The notes beneath the pieces were generated by a model. That model was not told where the DNA came from. It made no database searches and worked only from the letters and a program-made list of their open reading frames with translations. Below are positions 39,548-48,020 of a stretch of 64,000 bases of DNA, in pieces. Within the stretch, counting starts at the first letter, position 1; each line of letters begins with the position of its first letter. The DNA is from Ideonella alba. Lineage in GTDB: Bacteria > Pseudomonadota > Gammaproteobacteria > Burkholderiales > Burkholderiaceae_C. The position numbers were made by a program, and so were the translations under genes. The DNA is taken from contig NZ_JAGQDF010000012.1 in NCBI RefSeq assembly GCF_018069875.1, positions 62,001 to 126,000 on the forward strand, given 5' to 3'.

Positions 39548-40603
39548 ATGCATTTCCTCGACGACTCGCTGTTTCCCGAGAATCAGCAACCCCTGGTGAT
39601 CCAGGTCGCTCCGTACGGCCCCGAATTCCTGCCCGGCGACTCCGACGACATCCCGGTGTCCATGGACGCGCAGATCCAAAAGGCCGTCGACTGCTACAAC
39701 GCTGGCGCCACAGTGCTGCACGTGCACGTGCGCGAGGAAGACGGCAAAGGCAGCAAGCGGCTGTCGAAGTTCAACGAGATGCTGGCCCGGTTGCGCGAAG
39801 CCGTGCCGAAGATGCTGCTGCAGGTGGGCGGCTCGATCTCCTTCGCGCCCGAGGGCGAAGGCGCCGGGGCCCAGTGGCTGAACGACGACACGCGGCACAT
39901 GCTGGCCGAGCTCACGCCGAAGCCCGATCAGGTCACGATCGCGATCAACACCAACCAGATGAACGTCTGCGAACTGATGAGCGCCGACGACGTGGCCGGC
40001 ACCTCGCTGGCGCTGCCGGCCTACCAGGCGGCCTACAGCGAGATGACCATCCCGTCTGGCCCGGCCTTCGTCACCGAACACCTCAGGCGCCTGCAGGCCA
40101 AAGGCATCCAGCCGCACTTCATGCTCGGCGACGTCGGCCAGCTCGAGACCGTGGAGCGCCTGATTCGCCGTGGCCACTACCACGGCCCGCTGGTGCTCAA
40201 CCACGTGATGATCGGGGGCGGCATGGACGGCCCCAACCCCACCAACATGCTGGAGTTCATTCGCCGCGTGCCGACCGGTGCCGTGCTGACCATCGAGGGC
40301 ATCATGCGCACCGTGCTTCCGCTGAACGCCATGGCCATTGCGATGGGCCTGCATGTGCGCGTTGGCATCGAGGACAACCTGTGGGGCCGCAAGGGTGAAC
40401 GCATCACCAGCGTCCAGCAGGTCGAGCAGATGGTTCGCATCGCGCGCGAGCTGTATCGCGAGGTGGCCACCGGCGAACAGGCGCGAGAGATCTACCAGAT
40501 CGGCACGCAGTACCGCAGCACGGACGAGACACTGGCCAGGCTCGGCTACTCGCCCAATCGCCAGCCCGGCGAACGTGGTGCACCGATGCTTCGAGCCGCA
40601 TGA
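39548..40603 (+). CDS. Beta-keto acid cleavage enzyme (BKACE, DUF849)
   Basis: A 351-residue member of the DUF849/BKACE family. Known members cleave a beta-keto acid with acetyl-CoA to acetoacetate and a new acyl-CoA. The zinc-binding HVHVRE (His58, His60) follows GATVLHVH at the end of an early strand of the TIM barrel. LNHVMIGGGMDGPNPTNML and VRVGIEDNLWGRKGERITS hold the later barrel motifs. It is longer than the founding lysine-pathway enzyme (about 275 residues), so it is probably a different specificity subgroup. It starts the rightward operon 214 bp after the regulator and overlaps the SDR gene (ATGA). Confidence 0.92.
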   Translation: MHFLDDSLFPENQQPLVIQVAPYGPEFLPGDSDDIPVSMDAQIQKAVDCYNAGATVLHVHVREEDGKGSKRLSKFNEMLARLREAVPKMLLQVGGSISFAPEGEGAGAQWLNDDTRHMLAELTPKPDQVTIAINTNQMNVCELMSADDVAGTSLALPAYQAAYSEMTIPSGPAFVTEHLRRLQAKGIQPHFMLGDVGQLETVERLIRRGHYHGPLVLNHVMIGGGMDGPNPTNMLEFIRRVPTGAVLTIEGIMRTVLPLNAMAIAMGLHVRVGIEDNLWGRKGERITSVQQVEQMVRIARELYREVATGEQAREIYQIGTQYRSTDETLARLGYSPNRQPGERGAPMLRAA

Positions 40604-41433
40604 GCGCCGCTCGACTGGCCAGCCGCGTGGCCCTGATCACCGGGGCCGGCCGCGGCCTCGGCGGGACGATCGCACGCGCCTATGCCCGCGAGGGTGCTCG
40701 CCTCGTGCTCTGCGACCTCGACACCGAGGCGCTCGACGAGACCCGCGCTGCCGTCACGGCGCTCGGTGCCGAGTGCCTGGCCCTGCGCTGCGACGTCTCG
40801 GACCGCGCCGCGGTCGATGCGATGTTCGAGCAGGCCGGCAACCGATTCGGCACCGTCGACATCCTCGTGAACAACGCTGCCCGCGTGCCGGGCTCGCCCG
40901 AGGAGGCCGAGCGCCGCAACAGGCATTACGCCTACGCCACCACGCCAGTGCCGCGCCGGTCGCTGGGCATCGTCGCGTCGCTCAGCGACGACGACTGGCT
41001 CAAGTGGTGGGGCGTCAACATGCATGGCGTGTTCTGGTGCACGCGCGCGGCATTGCGCTTCATGGAGCCGCAGCGCTCGGGCCAGATCATCAACGTGGCC
41101 TCGGTGTCCGCGCTGGGTGCTGCCAGCGTGCACAGCCCGGGCTACTCGGCCAGCAAGGCCGGCGTGATCAGCCTGACCCGGACAACGGCCTACGACGTCG
41201 CCGGCGCCAACATCTTCGTCAACGCGATCGCCTGTGGTGGCGTGATGACGCCGCCCTTCGAGGCCTACCTCGCCGCCGCCACCGAGGCCCAGCGCAACAG
41301 CCTGTTCCAGATGGTCCCGGCGGGGCGCCTCGGCGCGCCCGAGGAATACGCCAACGTCGCGGTCTTCCTTGCGGCCGGTGGGCACTATCTGGTCGGGCAG
41401 GTCATCAGCCCGAACGGCGGCATGGTGATCTGA
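40600..41433 (+). CDS. SDR-family dehydrogenase
   Basis: A 277-residue classical short-chain dehydrogenase. The cofactor motif TGAGRGLG is at 14-21, with Asp in LVLCDLD suggesting NAD(H). NNAA follows, and the catalytic Tyr182/Lys186 lie in YSASK, with the partner Ser in NVASVSALG. An insertion of some 25 residues after NNAARVPGSP (to about 125) is larger than usual and may shape the substrate pocket. Its ATG overlaps the cleavage-enzyme stop. It should oxidise a hydroxy acid to the beta-keto acid used by that enzyme; this is inferred from context. Confidence 0.92.
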   Translation: MSAARLASRVALITGAGRGLGGTIARAYAREGARLVLCDLDTEALDETRAAVTALGAECLALRCDVSDRAAVDAMFEQAGNRFGTVDILVNNAARVPGSPEEAERRNRHYAYATTPVPRRSLGIVASLSDDDWLKWWGVNMHGVFWCTRAALRFMEPQRSGQIINVASVSALGAASVHSPGYSASKAGVISLTRTTAYDVAGANIFVNAIACGGVMTPPFEAYLAAATEAQRNSLFQMVPAGRLGAPEEYANVAVFLAAGGHYLVGQVISPNGGMVI

Positions 41434-41786
41434 TGCCCGCCCCGATCCCGTTGATCGCACTCAGCGCGCTGCCGGTCGGCCGAGGCCTGCGGGTCTGCCG
41501 CGACGGGCTGGACCTGGCGGTCTTCAGGGTCGGTGATTCCGCGTACGCCGTCGACGACTCCTGCCCCCATGCCGGCGCCTCGCTCGCCAATGGCAGGCTG
41601 AGTGGGACGCGTGTGCGCTGCCCGGTGCATGGGCTGACGTTCGAGCTCGATCCGGCATGCCCTCCGGGCCCACCCATGCTGCAAGCCAGGAAGCATGCCG
41701 TTCGAGTCATCGACGGCGTGGTGATGCTGGAGCTGCCCGATGCTGTGCAGGATGTTGGCGCCGACGTGGAACGCCAGCTGCGATAG
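41433..41786 (+). CDS. Rieske-type [2Fe-2S] ferredoxin
   Basis: A 117-residue soluble Rieske protein. The cluster ligands are Cys44, His46 (CPHAG) and Cys63, His66 (CPVHG), with 16 residues between the pairs. The size and lack of a signal peptide fit an electron-transfer component of an oxygenase or an assimilatory reductase. No oxygenase gene is in the cluster. Its start shares one base with the SDR stop (TGATG), so it belongs to the same operon. It might supply electrons to an oxygenase encoded elsewhere that makes the hydroxy acid, but this is speculative. Confidence 0.9.
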   Translation: MPAPIPLIALSALPVGRGLRVCRDGLDLAVFRVGDSAYAVDDSCPHAGASLANGRLSGTRVRCPVHGLTFELDPACPPGPPMLQARKHAVRVIDGVVMLELPDAVQDVGADVERQLR

Positions 41787-42167
41787 ACGGCCGCGACTCG
41801 AGTCGCCAGTTCCCGGGTTTCGTCGGACCAATTCCGAACGATCGATCTTCCAGCACACGCTTCACAGAGACGCCCGCATGACTGTTGTCGGGCAGTGAGC
41901 CGGAGGACCGCCCTGGCCGGTAGCAGGCGATGAGCGACCCAGCATCGACCGACTGCAACCGCTGCCAAGTGGCCCTGCATAGGACATGAGAGTCGACACG
42001 TCGGCGCCCTTCTTGGGCCTGGTGGTGCCTCAATCTGCGAGCAGTCCGACTTCGACGAGCCGTACTTGTTGGAGTCACGGGGGTGAGCTCAGGGCCGACG
42101 GCGCAGCGACCGCTGCACGGCGGCCGCCCCGTCCACCGCAGCGGCAGGAGATCGCCGCGCAGACGCC
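41787..42167. other. Gene-free right border of the catabolic island
   Basis: These 381 bp hold no supported gene. The stretch is less GC-rich than its flanks and looks like degenerate intergenic DNA. It includes CGACCGACTGCA at 41946-41957, an inverted match to 31079-31090 on the other side of the island. The last ~80 bp return to the GC-rich pattern of the backbone. Confidence 0.5.
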
Positions 42168-43172
42168 TCAACGCCCCACCCGTCGCCCGCGCTCCCAGGC
42201 CTGCAGCCGCTGGCGCCAGGCCTGCAGCGCCTTCTCGGGGTGGGCGTCGGCAATCGCCGCCAGGCGCTCCAGCAGGGCCTGCTGTTCGGCGTCCGGGTGT
42301 GACGGGAAGGTGGGCTCCACCGTGACCAGGTAGTCGCCGCGCTCGGCGCTGCCGCGCGCCAGAGGAAAGCCCTGGCCGGGCAGGCGGTAGACCAGGCGGC
42401 CGCGGCGCAGGCGCATCTGTTGCAGGCCGGTGGGGGCAGGCACCTCGATCCATTGCTGGGCCAGCCAGGCAAAGCCGTCCACCGGCAGCTGGCAGCGCAG
42501 CGTGCCGTCGTCGCTCCACTGGAACAGCGGGTGCGGGGCCAGCTCGATGCGCAGCTCCAGCCGGCCATCGAAGCCGCCGCGGTGCCGTCCGCCGCCGTCG
42601 GCCATCAGCACGTCGCCCTGGCGCAGGCCGGCCGGCAGGCGCACGCTGCAGCGGTAGCGCCAGGTCTGCTGGCCGGCGCCGTCGCAGGTGGGGCAGCTGG
42701 TCTGTCGCTGGCCGCTGCCCTGGCAGTCGGCGCAGGCCTTGTCGGTGGCCGGCCAGGCCAGCCACCAGTCCTGGCGCTGCCGGCCGCTGCCGCGGCAGCT
42801 GGGGCAGGGCTGCGGCTCACCCAGCACGCCGCGGCCGTCGCAGGGCAGGCAGGGGTCGACCAGGCGGCCGCGCAGGTCGCGCGTGGCGCCTTGCACGGCC
42901 TCTTCGATGGACAGGCGCACGCGGCGGCGCACCACGCGGCCCTCTGCGGCCGACGTTGCAGGGGCCTGATCGGCCTCATCCACCGGCGCCAGCGTGGCCA
43001 GGCGGATGCGCTCATAGGCGCCGTTGATGCGCTGGATCAGTGCCGCGGCCTCGGCCGACGCATTGCGGTCCGGGTGCCAGCGCGACACCATCCGCCGCCA
43101 GGCCTGCTTGACCTCAGCGTCGGTGGCGCCGGGCGCCAGGCCCAGTTCGACGTAGGCGTCGTCGATGCTCAC
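42168..43172 (-). CDS. DnaJ-family co-chaperone (type I, cytosolic)
   Basis: A 334-residue J-protein. The J domain (1-60) has HPD at 33-35. A short linker replaces the usual Gly/Phe-rich region. Four CxxCxGxG zinc motifs begin at Cys109, Cys124, Cys148 and Cys161, and a C-terminal substrate domain runs to about 290. It is therefore a type I DnaJ but shorter than canonical DnaJ (about 375), with no G/F region, and is probably a specialised paralogue. The start is a GTG (43172) with GGGGGGA 7-8 bp upstream. dnaK is not nearby. Confidence 0.9.
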   Translation of the reverse strand: MSIDDAYVELGLAPGATDAEVKQAWRRMVSRWHPDRNASAEAAALIQRINGAYERIRLATLAPVDEADQAPATSAAEGRVVRRRVRLSIEEAVQGATRDLRGRLVDPCLPCDGRGVLGEPQPCPSCRGSGRQRQDWWLAWPATDKACADCQGSGQRQTSCPTCDGAGQQTWRYRCSVRLPAGLRQGDVLMADGGGRHRGGFDGRLELRIELAPHPLFQWSDDGTLRCQLPVDGFAWLAQQWIEVPAPTGLQQMRLRRGRLVYRLPGQGFPLARGSAERGDYLVTVEPTFPSHPDAEQQALLERLAAIADAHPEKALQAWRQRLQAWERGRRVGR

Positions 43173-43457
43173 GTTTCATCCCCCCTGCAGCAACAGCGGG
43201 CATTGTCGCTGCTGCGTCAGGGAGTCGGCGGGCGCTGTGGGGGCCGTGGTGTCGGCGCCGCTGGCGGCGATTTGCCACCCGCGTGTGCTGCGGTGGGGAT
43301 TCTTCGAGCGCCGGCCGCCGATGCGGGCGGCGTCCCACGCTATCGGCCCAGCCTGATCACCAGGGCCACCTGAGCAGAGACCACAAGCGCGTGCCTGTAC
43401 TGCGACCGTGACGGCGAGGCCCTGCGCGCAGCGCATCAGCCCCGACCCCTCCCGGCC

Positions 43458-44486
43458 CTACAACTGCCGCGCCAGCGCCTTGCAGTCGTCGTAGGTGCGA
43501 TCGGGCGTGCCGCCCCAGAAGCGGCGCACGTAGCTGCCGTTGAGCAACCGCAGCTGTTCCTGCAGGGCGTCGCGGTCCTGGGCCATGCAGGCGAAGTAGG
43601 CGTAGGCGTTGCGGTGGTCGACGTGCGGGTGGCGTGACAGACGGTCCTCGAAGCCGGCTTTCATGGACGGCCACGAGGCACGGGTGGCGCTGAACAGCCG
43701 CTGCTTCACCTCCCGGTCGCTGAGCTCGCTGTAGAGCCGCGCGTACATCTCCAGGCCGCGGGTGTCGCGCGTCGCCTGTGCCGCCCGGGCAATGAAGCGT
43801 TCGATGATGTCGACGCTGCCGCCCCAGCGGGGCAGCATGGTCGTGAGCATCTCGACGTAGAGCTCGTCATGGTCGGGGTTCCTGGCGATGCCGTTGTCGA
43901 AGATCGGCATCAGGCGCGCGTGGCCCAGACCCAGGCCGCGGCCGACCTGGATCACCATCAGGTTCCACGAACTGTCCTGGGCCAGCAGGGTTTCGTGGCG
44001 CTGCAGTTGCTCGAAGGACCGTTTCAGCAGGGTCTCGAAGCGCGGCAGCGCCGTGCTCGAGACGGTCTCGTAGGTGCCGGTGCCGCGCACATACCACGCG
44101 TGCTGCCGCAGAACCTGCGCGTGCAGCAGCTGAGCCATCGCGGATTGGGGGTGGGCCTGGGCCCACTGCTGGGTCAGCAGGTCAAGCTGGGTGAAGTAGC
44201 CCTCGCTGACAGGCAGGTCGTCGTCGCTGATCGACTCGACGCCCCGCCAGAACTGCGTGACCAGCTCGGTCCCGGTCTGTGGTGCGCGCGCGCCTGGTCG
44301 GGCGGCGCTGGCGTACAGACGCTCCAGCGCGGCGAAGTCGCCAAAGCGCAGCGCCTCGCGCGCCTGGTCCCGCACCGAAACCGCCGGTGCGGTGGGCTGG
44401 GCGTGGCTCATTGCAGCGAGGCTCAACAGGCCCGTGGCCAGCAGGGCGCGCAGGCAGCGCAGGCCGTCAACGTGCACCACGTTCAT
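43458..44486 (-). CDS. Exported DUF4034-like protein
   Basis: A 342-residue protein with a signal peptide ending near AMSHAQPT (residue 30). The mature part is mostly helical. The central AWYVRGTGTYETVSSTALPR, followed by a run of tetratricopeptide-like helices (HARLMPIFDNGIARNPDHDE), resembles the DUF4034 family, whose function is unknown. Its ATG lies 20 bp inside the end of the TonB-domain gene, so the two are translated together. It probably acts in the periplasm with that protein. Confidence 0.65.
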   Translation of the reverse strand: MNVVHVDGLRCLRALLATGLLSLAAMSHAQPTAPAVSVRDQAREALRFGDFAALERLYASAARPGARAPQTGTELVTQFWRGVESISDDDLPVSEGYFTQLDLLTQQWAQAHPQSAMAQLLHAQVLRQHAWYVRGTGTYETVSSTALPRFETLLKRSFEQLQRHETLLAQDSSWNLMVIQVGRGLGLGHARLMPIFDNGIARNPDHDELYVEMLTTMLPRWGGSVDIIERFIARAAQATRDTRGLEMYARLYSELSDREVKQRLFSATRASWPSMKAGFEDRLSRHPHVDHRNAYAYFACMAQDRDALQEQLRLLNGSYVRRFWGGTPDRTYDDCKALARQL

Positions 44487-45645
44487 CTCCCTCGAGTTTC
44501 CAGACGAACTCCAGACGCACCTCCTGCTCTGGCTGGGCGCTGAAGCGGCGCTCGCGCATCTTCGCCAGTGCGGCGCCGTCGAGCAGCGCTTCGAAGGCCA
44601 GCGGCCGGTGGTCGCGGATGCCCGGCACGCGGATGTTGCGTGCCACCACCTCGGCGCGCTGCACCTGGCCTTGCGCGTCCACCCGGGCGCGCACGGTGGT
44701 GCTGCCCTGCACGCCGAAGTGGCGCGCGGCGCGCGGGTAGCTGCTGTCGCCGCTGGTGTCGGCCTTCACCTGCTCAGGCAGCAGTTCCTCGACATCCGGC
44801 AGCAGCGAGTAGCGGAACACCTGCAGCGCCTTGGCGCGGTCGGTGCCGGGGGCGGCCAGCTGGGTCTGCAGCCACCACTGGCTGATCGCGCAGCGTTCCC
44901 GGCGGTCCGGCGCGTCGGGCCGCCGATCTCGTGCAAACACCATGCGGGCCAGGAAGGGCGTCATGGGCGCGGCCGTGACCGGCAGGCCCTCGCGCAGCTG
45001 TGCGGCGGCCTGCGCCCCAGCCAGCAGGTCGGCATTGGCCGGGCGTGGGGGCAGGTCCGACCGCGTCGTGCCCCAGCGCGCCAGCAGGGCCTGTTCGGCG
45101 GCGAGCAGCGCGGGCCGCACCTCCGCCGGCGCGGCCTGGACGATGGCGATGCGGCGCGCATAGAACAGCGGCTCATGGGTCTGGCAGGCGGTGGGCGCGA
45201 GCGCGGCCTGCAACCAGGCCTCGTCATGCGCCGGGCCGGTGCTCTCGACGAAGCCGATCAGCAGTTCGTTGACCGAGCGCAGCAGCAGCGCCTGGGTCAG
45301 CGCCGACCCGCGCAGCGCCGGATCCCGCTGTGCCGCGCGCTCCTCGGCGATCCAGGTGGGCACCATCGTCCTCAGGCGGCGAGACAGCGCCTGGGTCGAT
45401 TCGCTCACGCTGGCACGCAGCGCCGGGTCCAGCGCCATGCTGCCGGGCAACAGCATCTCGCGCTCGGTCCACTCCACGATGTGCTGGACCACGTCGGCGT
45501 CATACTCGGCCATCAGCGCCTGGGCCGTGGGGGCCTTGCTGGTGGCGCCGGGGGCCGTGTTGGTCGCCGCCAGGGCGCCGGTGGCACTCGCCGCCACCAC
45601 GCCACTCAGCAGGAGCCATCGCCCCTGAGTGATCACCCGCCGCAT
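44467..45645 (-). CDS. Exported protein with C-terminal TonB-like domain
   Basis: A 392-residue exported protein with a signal peptide near residues 1-26. The first 270 residues are a helical region I do not recognise. The last 110 (from about SSYPRAARHFGVQGSTTVRA) have the beta-alpha-beta pattern of the TonB C-terminal energy-transducing domain, including YPxxAxxxGxxGxVxxxxxVxxxGxV. Unlike TonB it lacks a membrane anchor plus Pro-rich spacer, so it is not a classical energy transducer. It is the upstream partner of the DUF4034-like gene, overlapping by 20 bp. Confidence 0.65.
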   Translation of the reverse strand: MRRVITQGRWLLLSGVVAASATGALAATNTAPGATSKAPTAQALMAEYDADVVQHIVEWTEREMLLPGSMALDPALRASVSESTQALSRRLRTMVPTWIAEERAAQRDPALRGSALTQALLLRSVNELLIGFVESTGPAHDEAWLQAALAPTACQTHEPLFYARRIAIVQAAPAEVRPALLAAEQALLARWGTTRSDLPPRPANADLLAGAQAAAQLREGLPVTAAPMTPFLARMVFARDRRPDAPDRRERCAISQWWLQTQLAAPGTDRAKALQVFRYSLLPDVEELLPEQVKADTSGDSSYPRAARHFGVQGSTTVRARVDAQGQVQRAEVVARNIRVPGIRDHRPLAFEALLDGAALAKMRERRFSAQPEQEVRLEFVWKLEGDERGAR

Positions 45646-45736
45646 CGCTGCCCTCCCAGGCCGTTGAGCTCGTTGGTCTGCGAGCCATCATAGCGGCGGG
45701 CGACCCGAGGCGCGCCCGGGCCCCCGTCCACGCCGC

Positions 45737-46291
45737 TCAGCCTTCGTTCTGCGACAGCCGCCCATTCGCCGCCAGCCGCACCCGCCGCACATTCGCCGGC
45801 TGGTTGATGCGCCAGGGGCAGCGCCGCGCCTGCAGCAGGCGGTCGCGGCCCAGGCGCTTGATGCTGACGCGGTCGTCCTGGTTGCCGCCCAGCACGTGGA
45901 AGGCGCTGTCGTCCTCGCCCACGTAGACGCCCACATGGCCCTGGAAGCCGTTGCGCGCGCCGCGCCAGAAGACCAGCACGTCGCCCAGCATCGGCGTGTC
46001 TGCCGGGTTGCCCCAGGCCTGCCAGTTGCGGGCCATCAGGGCGTTGCCGCGGGGCGCGTTGTCCCAGCCGGCCTGGCCGGCCACATAGGCCAAGGCCAGG
46101 CCGCACCAGGCGGTGGCGTCGTCGCGGTAGACACGGTCCAGGCCGATGCTGCGGGCCCAGTCCAGGATCGTGGGGTTGGAGCCGGGGCCCAGGTCTTCGG
46201 CGGTGCCGAAGATCTTCAGGAACTCCTTGAGCAGGCGCGGGCCGGGTTCGGCGTCGAGCCAGGCGTAGGCGGCGGGAAGCGGCGTCGGCAT
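45737..46291 (-). CDS. TIGR02594-family NlpC/CHAP-like peptidase domain protein
   Basis: A 184-residue protein of the TIGR02594 family, which has a cysteine-peptidase-like (CHAP/NlpC) fold. The likely catalytic Cys63 is in TAWCGLALAYVAGQAGW and His119 in GFQGHVGVYVGE. The end, LGGNQDDRVSIKRLGRDRLL, is diagnostic. Relatives occur in phage lysins and peptidoglycan-acting effectors. Here there is no signal peptide or phage context, so it may be a domesticated cell-wall enzyme. Start at 46291 follows AAGGAGA; the longer form to 46318 is less likely. Confidence 0.8.
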   Translation of the reverse strand: MPTPLPAAYAWLDAEPGPRLLKEFLKIFGTAEDLGPGSNPTILDWARSIGLDRVYRDDATAWCGLALAYVAGQAGWDNAPRGNALMARNWQAWGNPADTPMLGDVLVFWRGARNGFQGHVGVYVGEDDSAFHVLGGNQDDRVSIKRLGRDRLLQARRCPWRINQPANVRRVRLAANGRLSQNEG

Positions 46292-46435
46292 GGGGTCTCC
46301 TTCGGCGTGCGCGGGCATCGGCCCGCCGAACGAGGATAGCCAGCCGCCTGCACGGCCTCAAGCGGCCCGCGGGCCCCAAGCTGCTGCGATCGTGGGGGGC
46401 GGCGCGGTGCCGTGTCTGCGTGCGGGCTCAGCCGC

Positions 46436-47695
46436 TCAGAGCAGCAGGAAGGCCGCGGCGGCCACGGCTGTGGGCACCAGCGCGCCCAGCAGCAGCCCGC
46501 CGGCGCCGATCGACTCGTCGGCAAAGCCGCGCCGCAGCAGTGCCGCGCCGGCCGGGTTGGGCGCGTTGGCGATCACGGTGAGGCCGCCGCCGGCCACCGC
46601 ACCGGCCACCAGCATGTACTTCGATTCGTCGCTGATGCCCTGGATCAGCGAGCCCAGGTAGGTCAGCGCGGCGTTGTCGGTCACCGCGGTCAGGCCCAGC
46701 GCGCCGAAGAACAGCGCCAGCGGCTCCAGCCCCGCGACGATGGGTTGCAGCCACCAGCGCTGCAGCCCGCCCAGCACCACCAGGCCGGCCAGGAAGAAGC
46801 CCACCAGCAGCGCCTCCTTCAGGATCAGCGGGTCCTGGTGCCGGCTGTAGGCCTGCGTGAAGCCCAGGAACAGCAGGAACAGCGCCAGGAAGGCCACCGG
46901 GTGGTGGGCCAGCATCACCACGCCGGCCAGCAGCACCCCGTGCACCGCCACCACCGCCCAGGGCACCGGGTCGCTGCTGGCGGTCTCGGCCGCGTTCAGC
47001 GGTGCCTGCAGGTGCCGCCGCAGCACCAACGTGGCCAGCGAGGCATTGATCAGCACCGCCAGCGCCGCCTTCCAGCCGAAGGTGGCCAGCATGAAGGCGC
47101 TGTCCCACTGCCAGGTGCCGGCCACCATCAGCACCGGCGGCGCCGCGTAGGACGTGAGCGTGCCACCGATCGACACGTTCACGAACAGCGCCCCCAGCGC
47201 CACGTACTTGGCGCGCTCGGGCACCTCGGGGCGGAACACCAGGCGCGCCAGCAGCAGCGCGGCCAGCGTCATCGCCGCCGGCTCGGTGATCAGCGAGCCC
47301 AGCAGCGGCACCGCGGCCAGGCCCAGCCAGGCGGTGGCCAGCGGTGCGGGCATCGGCAACCAGCGCGCCAGCGTGTCCACGACGCGCAGCACGGTCTGCA
47401 TCACCGGGCGCGAGGCGGCCACCACCATCACCACGAAGACGAACAGCGGCTCGGTGTAGTTGCGCGATTCGGCGTAGTCCAGTGCGCTGCTGCCACCCGT
47501 CACCAGCGCCATCACCAGCACCAGCACGATGGCCCAGAAACCGAACACCACCTCCACCTCGCCCAGCAGGTGCAGCAGGCCGGCGTGGCGAGGGTAGCGG
47601 TGGGCCAGGCGCTCGAAGAGCTTGGCCGAGAAGGTGTGCAGAACAGCGACGCCGAAGAGGACGGCGGCGATCAGGTCGATCGTGGGCGTGGTCAT
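46436..47695 (-). CDS. Putative Na+/H+ antiporter
   Basis: A 419-residue membrane protein with about ten helices, matching the 'putative Na+/H+ antiporter' family (PF07399). Conserved features are LLGEVEVVFGFWA, SLITEPAAMTLAALLLA, TSYAAPPVLMVAG and the intramembrane TDNAALTYLGSLIQG, with an Asn-Ala-Pro-Asn loop near the end (VIANAPNPAGAALL). Charged residues in the middle of helices support an ion path. It is monocistronic and divergent from the nuclease gene. Ion preference is inferred from the family name only. Confidence 0.85.
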   Translation of the reverse strand: MTTPTIDLIAAVLFGVAVLHTFSAKLFERLAHRYPRHAGLLHLLGEVEVVFGFWAIVLVLVMALVTGGSSALDYAESRNYTEPLFVFVVMVVAASRPVMQTVLRVVDTLARWLPMPAPLATAWLGLAAVPLLGSLITEPAAMTLAALLLARLVFRPEVPERAKYVALGALFVNVSIGGTLTSYAAPPVLMVAGTWQWDSAFMLATFGWKAALAVLINASLATLVLRRHLQAPLNAAETASSDPVPWAVVAVHGVLLAGVVMLAHHPVAFLALFLLFLGFTQAYSRHQDPLILKEALLVGFFLAGLVVLGGLQRWWLQPIVAGLEPLALFFGALGLTAVTDNAALTYLGSLIQGISDESKYMLVAGAVAGGGLTVIANAPNPAGAALLRRGFADESIGAGGLLLGALVPTAVAAAAFLLL

Positions 47696-48020
47696 GGTGG
47701 GCAAGGACGTGCCAGGGCCGCGTGGCGGCCCGACCAGCGCGTAAACCTGCAGCGGCGCCTCATGCGGCCGTGCACCCGGCGCGCAGTGTAGCGCCCCCGG
47801 GTGCGGCCTCCCGGGCGCTGCCGCCGCAGCCCCAGCCGTCCCTCGGGTTGACACCCGCTGCGGTTCGCTTGCCCGCGTGACAGGTCTGTCAAGCGTCTGA
47901 CACGGCCAGGACATCGTGGCTTGCGAAGCTGCGCCGTCCCTGGCCCGGCGCAACGTCGGCGAGGTGTGCTGCGACGGGCACCCAGGGACATCCGATCGAC
48001 CCCATCCAGAGAGGCCCGCC
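47696..48020. promoter_or_regulatory. Divergent regulatory region of the antiporter and nuclease genes
   Basis: This 325-bp gap holds no gene. On the right it has a TTGACA hexamer (47848-47853), a perfect inverted repeat TGACA-GGTC-TGTCA (47878-47891) and the PHO-box-like repeat listed next. The left half, next to the antiporter start, shows nothing recognisable. Confidence 0.5.
47886..47903 (+). promoter_or_regulatory. Candidate PHO box upstream of the secreted nuclease
   Basis: CTGTCAA-GCGT-CTGACAC fits the PhoB site CTGTCAT-N4-CTGTCAT: two 7-bp half-sites with an 11-bp period, 6 of 7 and 5 of 7 matches. It lies 117 bp before the nuclease ATG. Phosphate-starvation control would suit an enzyme that frees phosphate from DNA. 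Confidence 0.5.

Noticed and set aside
43176-43436. An 86-residue minus-strand frame upstream of the dnaJ-like gene
   Set aside because: No ribosome site, no domain and composition like non-coding DNA.
45737-46291. Prophage lysin region
   Set aside because: The TIGR02594 gene is solitary; no holin, tail or integrase genes surround it.
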